Source: Annona cherimola
Taxonomy: Eukaryota > Streptophyta > Magnoliopsida > Magnoliales > Annonaceae
Assembly: GCA_030490835.1 (NCBI GenBank)
Contig: CM059971.1
Location: 38,860,012 to 38,924,011 of the forward strand
Direction of reading: 5' to 3'
DNA: 64,000 nt
A program made the position numbers and the translations under genes. Below the pieces are notes generated by a model, which saw only the letters and a program-made list of their open reading frames with translations, was not told the origin of the DNA and did no database searches. Below, one piece after another: positions 32,110 to 46,834 of this stretch (the first letter of the stretch is position 1; each line of letters starts with the position of its first letter).

Positions 32110-35100
32110 TGTGATACCAAAAACATTTGAGATCCATACATGTAATTTAGACATTTAATTATTACTAATTGTATGATTCAATTAGATGAATGAGATTAGA
32201 GCAATTGATTAAGGTGATTAAGTTAATTATCTTAGCTTAATGTGGGTTAATGTACACATAAAGACGAACCAAGGTGTAGAAAATGATGATGTGGCATGGT
32301 TAATTATTTCATTATTATGGTTAAGTTGATGATAATGATGGGATAAATTATGTTATTGTTTGAAAATTCATAGCTTGACCCCTAAGGCGGATTGACGTGA
32401 AATTTGAAAAGTAAGCACATGTTGACATGCTCTACCTCATGAATGGAATGGAATATGTTAATCATAATTAAATTAGGGTGATAATTATTTAATTTCATCA
32501 AAATCCAAGAGGCATTTTTAAATGCTCATAACTTGTAATAGAAAGGTCATTTTCAGATGAATTTTTTTATGGATGGCTAAAATGAGGTGGCCTATCATAT
32601 GGATGACTTTGATTAAGTTAATTATTATGAGAAAATTTTAAACCACATATGGATTAAAATCATTGATTTTTACCATTGAAAAAGTGGATTTTCATTTATG
32701 AAAAGTCAATGTTGTTTAATGGTGTAATGAAGGTGTCTAAAGAAGTGAAATTTGGGCAGTTTTTATAATTTTTAAAAATAAAAAAATGCATAAAAAAGCT
32801 GTATTGCAAGGACGGTTAAATGACTTGGATTTGGGCAGCTTTTTGATGCCACAAAATGCCAAAATAATGGGCAGCTATTGTGAAACCCGAACTTAAGTAG
32901 GGTCCAATCTATGCATTGGACATAAACAAGTAATTTATATGTGAATTAAATGAATTATGGATGATTTTAGGATTTTATGATATTTTACAATTAGGGTTCA
33001 ATTAAGAAGGGTGATGAAAAATTTAATCGTCGGGGCCCAATATGAGTCAAGGTGACTAAAGGGATATAATGAGGATTAAAACATGCTAATATGGCATGAA
33101 TAATTATTTTAGTTTCCATGATTTAATTAATGGAGATTAAAGTGGAAATTATGGAATTATGTTGGAAAATCATAGAAAATTCATAACTCAATGCTTGTAA
33201 AGCGGATTCAAGTGAAATTTGAAATAGAAGTTGATGATGATAGGCTTGATATTATGAGATTATTAGATTATGAAAATCCTTGATGAAATTAGATTAATGA
33301 TTTATTTATCACATCTCAATTCCAACCATTAACTTCAAACAACTATAACTTGAGCTAGGAAAATTGGATTGAGATGAAATTTGAAACGGTTGAATGAAAT
33401 TATGAGATGCACATTTTGGAAGGTTTAGATTAAGAAAATTATGATGGAAAAATATCTGAATTGAAAAAGGTGTATATGGTTGACTTTTGCACCTCAAGAG
33501 TACCATGCATTAAATGCTAGAGTACATGGAATTAATGCAATTTTTAATAGACCAAATGGGTGTCAAATGCAGCTCATTTGCAGGGTATTTTATGCATAAT
33601 TATAAAATTCAGAAATCCCATGAATTATCCATGCATTAATGTCCACATTTAAGGGGTTAAGGAGAGCTCAAAGTGAGCATAGGTGATGTAGGGATGTAGG
33701 GACGTCCAAGTGATGCTATTGCTGAATTTTTTAAATATTTTATTTTATAAATAATGCACATAAATATCTGACATGTTGGGATACATAAATGAGCATTTAA
33801 TCATGTAGAAAAAATCCAAGAAAATTCGTGAAAAGTAGCTGCCATTGATGAATGAAAAGTGGACAGCATGTTGAGGCCAAATGATGTGCACTGTTTTGAT
33901 GTTGTCGTAATGATTTCTGATAATTTTTTCTTATACCAAATTAAAGGTTAAACTCAATGATAATTAAGTATTTAATTTACCCTTAAAATGAGATTATTAA
34001 AAAATAAAAAAATATGAAAATGGGCAGCAGCTATGGACGTGATTGCTGGACAGGTGGATGGTCTTGATTAAAACAGATTTTTGGATTTTCAGGAGATGGT
34101 AAAAAGTGAATTTACTTGACTGTGAGTTCACCAGCACATAAGGGGAGATAAACATGCATTCAATGGTGTGGAAAATCAGCTCCAAAAGTGGGGCCCACAG
34201 CTGGAAAATCCAGCACTATAAGAAGCATGCACGTTCACATGGATTGATTTTTGGAAATTATTCTCGGTGCTGAAATCCCATCTCCCCAAGGCAGCCCTCA
34301 CGTCCAGCTCTAGAGCCAGCAAAGAAGGAAGAAAAACAAGGGAAAAAGAAGGAGAAAAGGAGGGATTATCAATTAATCAAGTAGGTATATGTTAATCTTG
34401 ATTTTATGCTTCAAATCTGGAAGTTATATGATGTTATAAACCAAAATATGAATGAAGTAGTAAAATAAGGATTTCACCATGAAAATTTATTTACAAGCTC
34501 ATTATATGATGATTAAGGGATGAAAAAAATTTCAAATTGAAATATTAAGCAGGTTTTAAATTAAACATCCGAGAAGATCAACCTAAACAGGGTAGAACGG
34601 GTGACAGGATCAGCTGTAGTAAATTATTTTTAATAATTTTTGTAGAAGGATTTTTTATAATAAATTTTTATATGATGTATAATCCATCATGAGGATAACT
34701 CAAACAAAATCAAAATTTATTTTTGGGTGATATTAGTATGGTTTATAATTCACGTGATTAGGGCTGACCCTAAACTTACAACACTGTCCAGCACAGTGAA
34801 AATGCCAAAATAAATATATAATGTTAATATTTCATGATGAAATATTTATGAAAGTTAATTCATATACTTATTGATGTATTATATAAATTTCAGAATTAAA
34901 TACATTGATTTGATTATAAATCAAGATTTAGAGGTTTCAGTATGCTTGATTTCAGCATATGTGGATAGTTTGAGAAAAAAATCAAAACGAAATATGAAAC
35001 CTGTATAGAAATGATCCAAATTGATATATATGTTAGTAACCTAAATTTGGGTTAGGAAAATTTGGATTAATTGCTGAAAATTCGGATTTATAAAACTGTT

Positions 35101-35907
35101 TAGGGTTATGTGTCAAAAGACACGTTAAACGTGTGAAAAATGGGTTTCAAAGTTGCTGTTTTGGGAACCTATGATTAGTGGAATTAAATTCCATAAAAAT
35201 ACCCTAAATAAAGTGATAATTAAGGGTAATTATCATGCTGAATTAGTGACCAAGTTGCTGACTTAGAAAATTTTACGAAAGATATCATGTATATGTTGCC
35301 AAATGGGCATATGAGAAAGAATAGATATGCATGGGTGATAAATGACTTGTGAAATATGATTTTGTGAAAAAATGCATGAGAATATGATGAATTTCATGAT
35401 TATATATCTGTTAGAATTGCATGATGTTAATTCCAAATTTTGGAATTAATTAATGAGGCAAAGGTAACGACGTGTGCTTAAAATGTACACTAATGTGTGA
35501 ATTTTTGGAAAAAGAGTGAAAAATGGTAAATGGAGGTTAATGAACCTATAAGTAATAATTATAGAATAATTATTATATGGTTGAATGGTTACCCTAATTA
35601 TGGGATTGAATATATTGTGTATGAACCGATGAAATGTGCAAGTATATGCTAAGAGTATGCATAATGACTTAAGAAGTCAAATGAATAATATATGTTAATG
35701 AAAATGGGTTGGAAAACTAAATGAGATGCAAGGATAAGAAATATATGAAAAATTATATTATTCTCATATAGGCAAGGGCAAAGCAAAGGCTGAGTTGGAA
35801 AGTTAAGAAACGCAGGTAAGCAAGCGAACTTTCTAAAATGCTATTTTCTTTCTATGTGATTGATATGATTGAAATGTTTATGTTTATGTTTTAATGAATG
35901 GGCAAGC

Positions 35908-36014
35908 ACAAGTTTTGAAAATGATGGCTTTAATGAAAAGCTACAAGTTTTGGAAAATGACGGCTTTAATGAAAAGTCATAAGTTTTGGAAAAGAATGAC
36001 TTTAAGGAAAAGCC
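35908..36014 (+). repeat. 35-36-base tandem triplicate
   Basis: Three copies of ACAAGTTTTGGAAAATGACG followed by GCTTTAATGAAAAGC, starting near 35908, 35943 and 35979, within the 5.8-kb LTR. Confidence 0.85.
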
Positions 36015-36959
36015 TCAAGGTTTGCTTCATGGGAAGCAAGCAATACGTTTTAAGATAAGGATTTTATCATTAGTGTTGCCAAAGATTAGCAATGCTTTAT
36101 GTTAATGGAATTGAGAATTTTGCTTATGAGTAAGCAAGTTCTCCATGATAATGTTTTCAAAGGATTTCATGTTTGATGCTGATGGTTTTAAGAATTTTCT
36201 TTTAAGTAAGCAAGTTCTTTATGATGTTGTTTCAAAAGTATTTTATAAGAAAAAGGGAATTTTGTCCTTTTTCGCAAAGCAACAAATGTAAATAAATTTT
36301 GAATTTCTCTTATGATGTTTATTGATAAATAATCATGTTATAAAAGAAAAAAAAGGAAAAGGAGATTTGATTTATGAAAAAGATTTGTTTTGCTAGGTCA
36401 TGATAATTAAATAATAAATGATGATTTGGACATAGTTCATATGTTTTGAAATGATATTCGAAAATTTTTGATTTCCTTTAGATAAGAAAATCTATGTTGA
36501 AAATATCTTGAAAAATATTTATACAGATGTGTTAAAGGGGATTTAAGGATGACCAGCCTCCTATGTTGATTTTCTTAAAATTGTTTGGTTTCGGGTTGCT
36601 AAAGTAGCATACAAAAGACTATGCAAGACTCCTTTATGTAAAAATAACAAAATTGATATGTGGACAAGAAATTGATTTTAAGGTGATTGAAAAGGGGTTA
36701 GCACAATTGCATAACTTTTGTAAGCAAAAGGCCTCGAAATGGAAACCAAGAAAATTCTAGGAAAAATGTATGATTTATTCTTGAAAATCTAAAAGTTTTG
36801 AAATTCTTATATTAAAAGGGTTTTAAGGTGTGTTGTTTCATCAAACATTTCAAATATTTATCAAAATATTTTACTCAAAATGTTTCTAATAGAATTTAAG
36901 GAAGGTCATCCTAAAAATAAATTTTAAATGACAACTTGTTAAAGTGGGTGCACTCGCTT

Positions 36960-37130
36960 ACAAGTTGACACGGACTGTGGTCTTTGATGTGTTTTTGAAA
37001 ACGATTTTTAAAGATATAGACTTTGGTCTAAGATTTTTGTGAGTATGGATGCAGACTGCAATCTGTGATCTCGGTTTAAAAGGACATGGGCTGCGGTCTG
37101 TAGTTCTTCAAACCAAATGGACTGCGGTCC
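36960..37130 (+). repeat. Irregular GACTGCGGTCTGT repeat
   Basis: Five related strings occur at 30-50-base intervals: GGACTGTGGTCT, GACTTTGGTCT, GACTGCAATCTGT, GGCTGCGGTCTGT and GGACTGCGGTCCGT. Several are imperfect palindromes around GC. Confidence 0.7.
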
Positions 37131-37613
37131 GTCATAATAATGTACGGTGCACCAGTAAAAGGAACAGGCAGGTTGCATAGCACGGTTGGGATGGCCGGGG
37201 CCTATTCTACATAAGGCCAAGTTGCTTAGGGATGGCAGGAATGCCAGCGGCGCCTTCCCTGAGATGGGAGCAAGATAAATAAACAGCTGCCTGACTAGCG
37301 TGCTGTTAAGGATTCTCTTCCAAAAGGTAACATGATCACTTGCTAAGTGTCACTACTGGATGGGGAGAAATGTGTTTGCATACGTTTTTCTTTTCAAAAG
37401 CCCAAAGATTTGGATATAAATGCATTTATATGAAAATTTATCATAAATTGGATTTTTATGAGCCATTATGTATAAGTTACCCTAAAAGCAGGGTGTTTTA
37501 CACAAAATGTGTAAATATTAAGAATAAAAAGAAAAATTTTTTATGCAAAAGTTTTCATGAAGAGGATTTATGACTTGTTTGCTATAAACAAGCCCCAAGA
37601 TGGGATTATGAAA

Positions 37614-38125
37614 AAGGGTTTATGTTGGAAAATATTTTGGACATAAAAATGTCTATTTTCATAAGGTTTATGTGGGAAAAATGGTTGGACATGAGAATGT
37701 TCATTTCCTAAAGGGATTTATGTTGGAACATGTGTGGACATAAAAATGTCCGTTTCTAAAAGAGTTTAAGGGATAAAAGTGTTTGTGGACTTTTGAATGT
37801 CCATTGCCAAAAAGGCTTACGTGAAATGTATTTTGGACATAAAAATTTCCATTACCCAAGTGTTTATGTGAAATATTATTTTAGGACGTATAAACATTCG
37901 TTTCCAACAAGGTTTACGTGGATAAATGTTTTAGGACGTATAATACGTCCTTTTCCAACAAGGTTTAAGTGGAAAAAAGTCTTAGGATGTATGAACGTCC
38001 AATGCCAAAATGATTTATGTGGAAAAACGTCTTTTCGTGGACATGAGAATGTCCATCGCCAAATATGGTTTATGTCAAGATGTTTTGGGACATAAAATGT
38101 CCCTTGGCCAAAATGATTTATGAGA
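37614..38125 (+). repeat. 50-base minisatellite with a hairpin in each unit
   Basis: About ten units start with GGTTTATGTGGAAAA-like sequence near 37617, 37665, 37713, 37764, 37814, 37862, 37911, 37961, 38011 and 38068. Each contains an inverted pair such as GGACATAAAAATGTCC. The stem varies in step on both arms in several units: GGACAT/ATGTCC near 37638 and 38039, GGACGT/ACGTCC near 37934. There is no ORF support: the frames through it are products of the repeat. Confidence 0.85.
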
Positions 38126-38380
38126 AAAATATTTTAGGAAATGATTTTCAAGGAAGTCTTGCCCTAAAAGATAAAATGCTTGCTTACTGAATTATCACTC
38201 ACATTTTGTTTTCCAAACCTTAGACAGGTACTGGGAGACTCAAGCGGTCGAGGACCTAAGAAATGGAGAAAAGGTACGAGATAGTACCATGTGGGCTAAA
38301 AGGATTAGCCATGGTGAGTGGAATAATATGAATGAAAGTATTCAGGTATTTATTTAAAGTTCTAAGTTCTAGGAGAACTA

Positions 38381-38421
38381 ATGAATGAATGAATGAATGT
38401 ATGTATGGATGAATGTATGTC
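38381..38421 (+). repeat. Microsatellite (GAAT/GTAT)n
   Basis: Four-base units GAAT, GTAT and GGAT run in series inside the LTR, ordinary slippage. Confidence 0.85.
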
Positions 38422-41400
38422 TAGAATGGCAATGTCATGATTAGGTCAAGAGGACCTTTAATGCATAAGTGCATGATGAGAAGTTATAAAGGATATGTAC
38501 AAGTGTACCATTGCCTATGTTATAAATGAATTGATGATGAATGAAGAAATGAAAAAAAAATTTGGACGAATTCCAATTAAAATCCCGCCGCGTGATGAGG
38601 GCAACAATCCTGAATTCACATTTACCAATTGATAAGTTCTTGAGGTAAGGAAGTGACGTCTCGGTTTGGGGCGCCACAGCTGTGGAAGTGATCAAGGATC
38701 TAGTTGGGTAGATTTTTGTGTTTAAAATTTTTGTAAAAAATGGAAATTATAGAGATAAACATGTCAGCACCTTTAGAGGATAAATATGAATTTAATTAAC
38801 CTCAAAATGAGATGGAAAATAAGGGTTAAAAACCTCATTATAAAAGGAGAGGACAGGGCAGCCTTGCACGGTCATTTGGTGTACAACAAGGTGAAAAAAA
38901 AAGAAAAATGTCTAGCAGGATGGACGTCCGAAGCAAGAAGAAAAAGAGAAGAAAAAGAAGAAGAAAAAGAAGAGAGAAAAAGGGAGAAACCAAGTTGAGC
39001 AAGAGGAGGCAAACCACACATCACAAGTAGTTGCTTAAAACCAAGTTTTGGTTTTGATAATTGCTGAATTTTCTAGCTCAATCAATGAGTCATAAATTTG
39101 ATTTATTATGAACATTAAGTGATGATTTATGGAGCCCTTGATAGGGTTATTGAACGTCAAATGAATTAGAAAATTCAATTCAAGCATTCAAGAAGGCTCT
39201 GTATGAATTTAGGGTTGTTTACAATAAGTGCACCATGCTAAATTTTTTATTAAATTCAGATTTATGTTACTGTTTTGTGCACGTTTTATGTGAATTGTTT
39301 TCATATTTAATTTATGTTAAACTAAGCTTATATAATGGACCTTGGAAGGGTTAAACTAAGCTTATTTAGGATGGAAATGATGCATAGCTCAAGCAACATG
39401 ATATGTTGGAAATTAAAAGGTAAAATACCTAAATATGGAGCAAGAGGGGACGTCTAAAGGGTGGAATTGAAAATGCAAATATCTGTTTTATATGACACAT
39501 ATGATGGGGACGTCCAAGGTGGAGAAAAAGAGGAGAAAAGTTTCTGTTTTGAGCAATTTAATTGATGAGTTTTAGTTTGATGATTATACCCTAATTAATG
39601 TGCAAATAAGTGCTTAAACTAAACCAAAATAGAGAGGAAAAATTCTATTTTATACAAACTTTCTTAACACATAATATATGTGTGATTAAAAGAGTGAACC
39701 TGAAGGGTATGGATGGCAAGAAGGGGGAATGATCATGTATAATTAGTTTAAGTGCAAAAATGAAAGGAAAATAAGGCAAAATGAGAAATGTTAGGGCTGT
39801 TTTGGAAAAATTTATGAAATCTCAAAATGTGGAATTGAAATTAGTAACCCTAATTCATAAATAGGTGCCTTGAATAAAAATCAATGAGCAAATGCAAAGT
39901 ATGAGTGTTAAATGATAAATGGGAAGCGATAAACTTTCATATGTTGAGCTAAATTTAATGATTGTAATGAATAAGAAAATGTATCCTAAATAAGGGTACT
40001 AAAGTGAAAAGAATGGTCGTTATGGAAGCACAAGTCATACCAATGTGTGAATTGGTAAAATTGACACCCAACTTGAAAGAAAAGTGGGTTAAGTTGATAT
40101 AAATTTTAGTGGGTTGGAAAACTTTATGATGTGCAAGCATATGGAATTCTTTGTGTATAAATAAAATATCATTTTCATGTGTCTAGGCAAAGGCAAAGAA
40201 AAAATTGAAGAAAGGGATTAAAGTTACTATAGGTAAGTTCTTGAGATTGTGATGCAAATTGATGTTTAAATGCTTTTGAAATATATATTGTAAATTGATG
40301 TTTAAATATTTTTGAATTTATTTAAGGACGACCATTCTTATAACTTTTATAAAATGACTTGAATACTGTTTCGTTAAAATGATGTTGAGAAATTATGGTT
40401 CAAATAGTTATTCATGAAAATCATGCTAGCATGTCTATTGTGGCGCCCCAGTCCGAGCGTCACAACATTAACCTTACTCTGGGACCGCTATTGATTGGTA
40501 AACGTGATCAGGATTGTTGTCCTGTCACACGGCGGGTTTTATTGGATATTTATCCACTCAATCCTGACTCCTTAGGAGTTTATATTATTCCACACATTCC
40601 ATTTTCCATCAAATGCCCTTTTAGGTCATTTTAACAATTAAGAACACACATATTATCTCATAAAATTCATACTCATTCACAATATGATAATTCATACCTT
40701 AGCATTTGTCCACAAAAGTTTTCGCAATCCATAGTTACGAAACATAACATGATTCTTATACAACCGTTAAGACAAATATTTAATGTCATCATACAACCAT
40801 TCCACCATAAGTTCATACACAGGTAATTCATAAAAATTCATATATCCTTGAAACTCCACCTGTGCTCACTTACTTAGTGCTTTCGTTCACCTGTCTTTAG
40901 GGTTTGGAAAACAAAATCGTGAGTCAAAACTCGATAAGCAAGCTATAAGGTTTTCAGGCAATTCATTTTCATTTAAAACATCTTGGAAAGTAGTATTATA
41001 CCCACTCGAGGGTATAAAAACATGATTTCTTATACTCGTCAAGAGTATATCATAAACAATGCAATGCATTATTTTTAAACATGACATCATAGGATAGTGG
41101 CTAGTCAGGCTACCATCTAACATCTCTCCCAATCCAAGGAAGCACCACCGGCCCGAGGCCTATCTTAGCGACTTGGCCGCACCAAAGGGGGACAATCGGC
41201 CCGCTTACACCTTGAGGTGGACCTCATGCTTTGTGCACATAAATCTTTCATAAACATTCTTTTTGACATGCTAGCATGATTTTCCTTTCATAAAACCATG
41301 TTTCATCACTTGACATAAATAATTAAGAAACATTGAACAATTCATTTATCATATTGGAAATATCATTTCAATACACATTGGCATAAAGGAATGACCATCC

Positions 41401-44133
41401 TTAAACATCTTAGAAAGAATTTAAATCAATCATTTGCTAAACCATTCAAATAGTTACAACAACATTAACAAATATTTCATCACATTTTGATAAAACAAAA
41501 AAAATTAGAAAATCGCTTGCTTACCTTTTCCGCTTTAGCTTTATGGGTCAACTTTCTCTTTTCCTTTGCCTATACATAAAATGGCATTGCATTCATAAAA
41601 ATTTCATTTGCTTGCATTCATTTAGTTTTCCAACCCATAATCCATTTCACACATAACCAACTTGAATTTCAAGTCGACATACATACATAACATTCACTTG
41701 TGCATCATACCATCCATTTCTTATTACGTTTTAAACCCATATTTAGGGTAAACATATAATAACTATTCATTAATCATCATGTGGGGTTTACATCTCCCAT
41801 TTATCATTTTTTATCTATTTTTCATTTTTCTTACGTCGATGCTCATTTTAAGCACATAGTTGACGTTTAAGGCTTCATAAATTAATCTCAAAATTTGAGA
41901 TGATCAATAATCATCAATATAGCAACATAATCATGCATTTCATCACATATTCGTGCATTTTAGCATTTTAGCAATTCATATAAGTCATTTATCATTCAAC
42001 CATACATAACCTTTCATATATACCCATCTTACAACACATATTATGTGTTTCTTAAAAATCTTCAAAACAGCAACTTGTTTCCTAATTTAGCCTGATTAAA
42101 CTTCTTAATTAGCATATAATTTTGGGTATACTTACAAAATTTCAATCTCTAAATCGCATGGTTTCAAAATTGAAATTTTGAAACCATTCTTTCCCATTTT
42201 AACATCCATTTGACATCCCTTTCTTGGTTAACCCTGGATGTCCATATGTCTTGTAATATTCATTAAATAACTGCAATTTATCATCCTTTAAACATTTCCC
42301 AAGACAAGTGCTAAATTCACATATGTGGGGACTGGTGCCGCAGCGCCCCATGGCCGCGCCTAGGCGCCAAGTCTCTGGCCACCTTTTGAACGTCCACATC
42401 ATATATTCGCTTAAAAATCAGATTTGGGGCAAATCTCATCCACCCTATGTTGGATGTCTCATGCATTATTAATTTAGAGTATTTTACCCCCTAAATTATC
42501 CACAAATCATTAGGCTAATCCAAGCATCATACTTAACATAAAAATGGGAAATTTGGGTAATACATGAAACCTTAAATTCCATTTTTTGCTAAAATCTTTA
42601 ACATATAATCAAATCAACATGTGTAACCCATAAGAACATGAATCATGTCCTAATCATCATGCTTAAACCAAACAACAACTTGGCTTAGGGTTTTAAGAAA
42701 TTTCAAGATAGGTTTTATCTCAAAAATCAACCATAACATCTCATTTAACCCTCTTGAACCCTTGAATTCATTTATACCATTCAAATATCATTCAAAATCC
42801 TAATTAAGGGCATCATAAATCATCCTTTAAGGGTTCATTATGAATCATATTCATGACTCATAATTTGAGGGAAGAAAACTTGGTTTAAATGATTCAAAAC
42901 TCAATATCCACTTACTTGAATTGAATCAACTTTGAATTCAACATTCTAAGCTTGAATCCTCTTCTCTTTCTTCCTTTTTTTCCTTCTCTTTTTTTCCTCT
43001 TTTCCTCTTCTTTCTTGCTGGATATGGGCACGTCCAAGGTTGCTCCTCGTTTGGAATTTTTTTGAGAATTTTCTCTCCCTTATGCATATGGACGTCCCAT
43101 GAGATAAGCTCCTTGTTTTTATATTTTTTTTTACCATCTTATAGGACACACTTTTCCACATGTCTTGAGGGTAATTTATTGCTTACTTATCCCTTGTTGA
43201 CATGACAATTTCTTACCTAAGTAAAATACACATTTACCATTTATCAAAATTTATCAAAATCCACTCAATTAAGTGCAACCTTGTTGTCCACTTGGAACGT
43301 CCCCATGTAGCTGCTGATTTTTTCATTTTGTGCCTCATTTTTCCACTTGTTTTAATGCCCCATTACTTACCCTAGGTGCTTAGCTACTTAGATACACAAT
43401 AGCCATTTTTCAAAATTCAAAATCCATGCATTTATCCCCCTTGGGCGTCCCCTTGCTTGACACCATTTCTATGACTCCTTTAGCTATACCTTAGGCATTT
43501 AAATCAATGCATTTAAGCCCTGTATTTTCCATAGATTTTAGCCCTTATATTAATCCAAAAAATCTAGCTCAAATCACTTCCATTTGACACCTCTCATGGG
43601 CATTAAACCAAGTCATTAAACCAATTGCTTTTTAATAAATGTTATGGTACTTTATGGTGCATAAAGTCAAAGCTACTCACATTTTTCCGATTAAGCATAT
43701 TTGCATGATAATTAGCTTAATTCAATCCTTCCATAACATTAATCTCATAATTTTATTCACCCATTTCGAATTTCATCTTAATACGACATTTCTATGTCAA
43801 GTTATGATCATTTGAAATTATCCTTTGGGTGTGAGATGAAAATAAATAATTATCATCTTAATCCCATCATATTTCCCTTAATCCAATCCCATCCAAAAGG
43901 TTGATCCTATAGTCATGAGCTTATCTTTGAAATTTCATCTCAATCCGCCTTATAGGCGTCAAATTATAAATTTTCTAGCATTTTCCAACCTAATTTCATA
44001 ATTATCATTCTAATTTTCATTAATCAAATTATGAAAACTAAAATAATTATTCATGGCACATTAGCATTTCCTAATCCTCATTAAGCCTCTTTAGTCATAT
44101 TGACTCACATTGGGCTATGACGATTAATCTTAA

Positions 44134-46834
44134 TGTGAAACCCGATCTGAGACACGTGTATAAAACCCTAGGGTTGTAAACCCTAGGTAATATATTAGGG
44201 AAATATACATTCATGAGTATGAAAATATGTGAGAATAAAGGTTAAAATAATTATTTATTAAATTCGGATGAATAGTGAACGTAAATAGTACACGTGAATA
44301 ATAACCCAACGATTAAGACACGGGATTAAGAGTTAATCACTTGGATTAACCTAATCACAAAAAGACGAAAAAGGAGATTTATGCACTAAAGGACGAAATA
44401 GCAATACTTTTTAATATTTTAAGAAAATTTCGAATTTAGTGAAAAATAAAGAAAAAATAAAGAAAAATTCATAAATTGCAATCCGGACGTCGGATTTAGA
44501 TGAAATTTTTTATTGATGGTTAAAAAATTATGATGATCATGATGAATGGTGTAAGATGGGATGAAAATCATGAATTAAGGGTCAAGATGAAATGTCATGT
44601 GGAGATTAAAAAGGTAGCCCACCTTTTTCATTAATTTCCTTTGACTTTTGAAATAAATTTAATTAATTAAAAATCAAAATAATTAATGCAAAATCAGCAA
44701 TCGGGCAGGGGCGTGCAGGGGCACTTTTGGGCCAAAATCTAATGGCCTAAAATCATCCTCATCAAGAATCAACGGTTGAGATTTAATTAACTTAAAAAAA
44801 TTATTTTCAAAAATCAAAATTTATTAATTAAATAGGTAAATAGGGGGGCATGAGATGCTGATTGGGGGGGCTACACAAGGTTCAAATATTGCATGGAATT
44901 TGGAAAAAAGTATTTAGAATTTAATACATGGAGCAAGGGGGTAAATTATAATTTAATGAAAAATGTCATGCTATAAATAGGGGAGCATGGTGAACGTCCA
45001 AAGGCACAAATCCCAGCTCCCAAGCTTGAGCAAACTCACTCACACACACCCCCCACACGTCCCAAGTGAGAAAGAAGGAAGGAGAGAAAATTAGAGAGAA
45101 AATTAGAGAGAAAAAGTGAGAAAGGAGGAAGGATATCTCCACTTTGAGTAAGTAAATTCTACCCAAATTTCTTTTGGATGTTAAGTAGGGTAAAATCATG
45201 CTTAGATAATGCATAAGCATGAGGAAATAAGTAAATTTATAATGTCTAAATAGAATTATGCCAAAACATCAAAAATTCGGAGCAAAGATAGAGCATTCGG
45301 GAAAATCATATATAAAATGTGAAAATAATGCTCCAATATTGCTAAATGATGATATGAGCTGAATGTTTATGATAGTTATAATGTTGGAATGATGATATAT
45401 TAATCTCATAATTTTTGGATTTAAGGATTATGCTTAAGTGAACTTATGTTGATTTTTAGTATATGGAGAAAATAATTTATTTAGCCAAGTTAATGATGAT
45501 GAATTCAAAATTCATGAATTTTCCCATGATATAATGACTAAGAGCTATGTCATGGTATTTTTTATTTTTGGAACCCATAAACAGTAATCAATACGCTGTG
45601 AACAATAACCTCGGATGAACAGTAACATGCTACAGTACATGAACAGTAATCATAAACAGTAACTATGAATAGTGAACAGCGTGATTTTAGGAAAAATTGA
45701 GATTTATTTTTATATTTTATGAGGATATATGGATTGAATTTTTAAAGAATTTATGAATAAAAATTCATATAAATGAGTAATGACCAAGTATCTTTATAAG
45801 ATTAACCTCTATGAGAATGAGGTAATGAATGGTTATAAAGCAAGCATGGAAAGCAACCTAAGACATGGAATGGATGGATAAAATATCCATTTTCCTTGTA
45901 TATGGAAAAAAGAAGGAGAAGGTTGAGGATACCAACTGAGAAAGTAAGCAAGCAACCCTTTTGAAAATAATGATTTGTAAGCAAGTTATATGCTTTACAA
46001 AATAGTTTCTAAATGTTTGGAAATGTTTACTGTTTTATGAAAAATATTTAAGGATGACCATTCCTATACTGCTTTAAATGAAATGATTTCCAACTAGCTT
46101 ATTAAATGCCTTTATGAAAATTTTATGGTTCATGTCATGTCGGCATATGTATGTATGAACATGGTGCACAACGAAGAGATTTTTGTGAAGGTAGCAAGCG
46201 GATTGGGGATCCCCCTTCACTATTGCCAAGTCGCTAGGGCTGCGGCCAGCGGCGTCCTCCCAAGAGGTGGGGGCACATGGAAAGTCATATATGAATGAAT
46301 GCATTGCATTTTCATGAGATGCATGAAAGGTTTATATGAAAAAGGTTTCGGTCCCGTTGGTAGTTGATCACTTGGTAAGTGTCTCCTATCAAATGGGGAG
46401 AAATGCATTTGAATGAAAGGAAAATGTTTACTTGCCAAAGAAAAAGGCTTGCTTACTGAGTATTATTACTCACATGTGTTTTCAAAATGACAAACAGGCT
46501 ATGGAGCTGAATCATAAAGGATGCCAGGTAGAAATGACCTGCAAATCTATTTGCATATGTATGAGTCCAAAGGGACAAATGTATGATTATCATATTTGGA
46601 TCATGTTTTATGAATATTACAAATATGATTGTACTGATATGATTATTCAATGAAAGGTGATATGATTAATTGATGATAAGTATGCTTATGTGATGAAAGA
46701 AAAAGAAATTTTTTTTTCTACAAGATCCAATTAAGTACCCGCAGCGTGATCAGGGCAACAATCTTGACTCACATTTACCAATCAAAATCGGTCCCAGAGT
46801 AAGGCTTCTAGGCACCCTGGTTCGGGGCGCCACA
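44134..46834 (+). mobile_element. Tekay/Del-like solo LTR, subfamily A
   Basis: Starts TGTGAAACCCGATCTGAG and ends TTCGGGGCGCCACA, with a perfect CTTAA duplication (44129-44133 and 46835-46839). At 2,701 bases it is the shortest of the group: the AAGCAAGCAA repeats are few and the block before the LTR end is reduced. It shares GACACGTGTATAAAACCCTA and GGGTTGTAAACCCTAGG with 15030 and 8363 copies. The TGAACAGTA array is at 45582-45680. Confidence 0.9.
45582..45680 (+). repeat. TGAACAGTA short-motif array
   Basis: About seven copies of (T)GAACAGTA(A) or close variants (AAACAGTAA, GAACAATAA, GAATAGTGA). Complementary to the array at 9968-10095 and at the same LTR position. Confidence 0.85.

Larger units (their letters stand above)
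32879..38678 (+). mobile_element. 5.8-kb Tekay-like solo LTR, subfamily B
   Basis: Starts TGTGAAACCCGAACTTAAG and ends TTTGGGGCGCCACA. Flanks are GCTAT (32874-32878) and GCTGT (38679-38683), a target duplication with one mismatch. No coding region is recognisable, so it is a solo LTR, unusually long because of internal repeat growth (35908-36014, 36960-37130, 37614-38125). Its early part shares TTAGGGTTxxxATTAA..TTAATCGTC..CCCAATATGAGTCAAGG with the inverted copy at 40439-46936. Confidence 0.82.

Noticed and set aside
37008..37220. 70-codon minus-strand ORF near GACTGCGGTC repeats, considered as a small structured RNA or peptide
   Set aside because: Falls inside the 5.8-kb solo LTR and reflects the irregular repeats; no conserved partner in the other LTR copies.
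38786..38998. 70-codon ORF rich in Lys/Glu at the end
   Set aside because: A purine-rich tract (AAGAAGAAAAAGAGAAG) inside the Tekay-like LTR explains the composition; no homologous motif.
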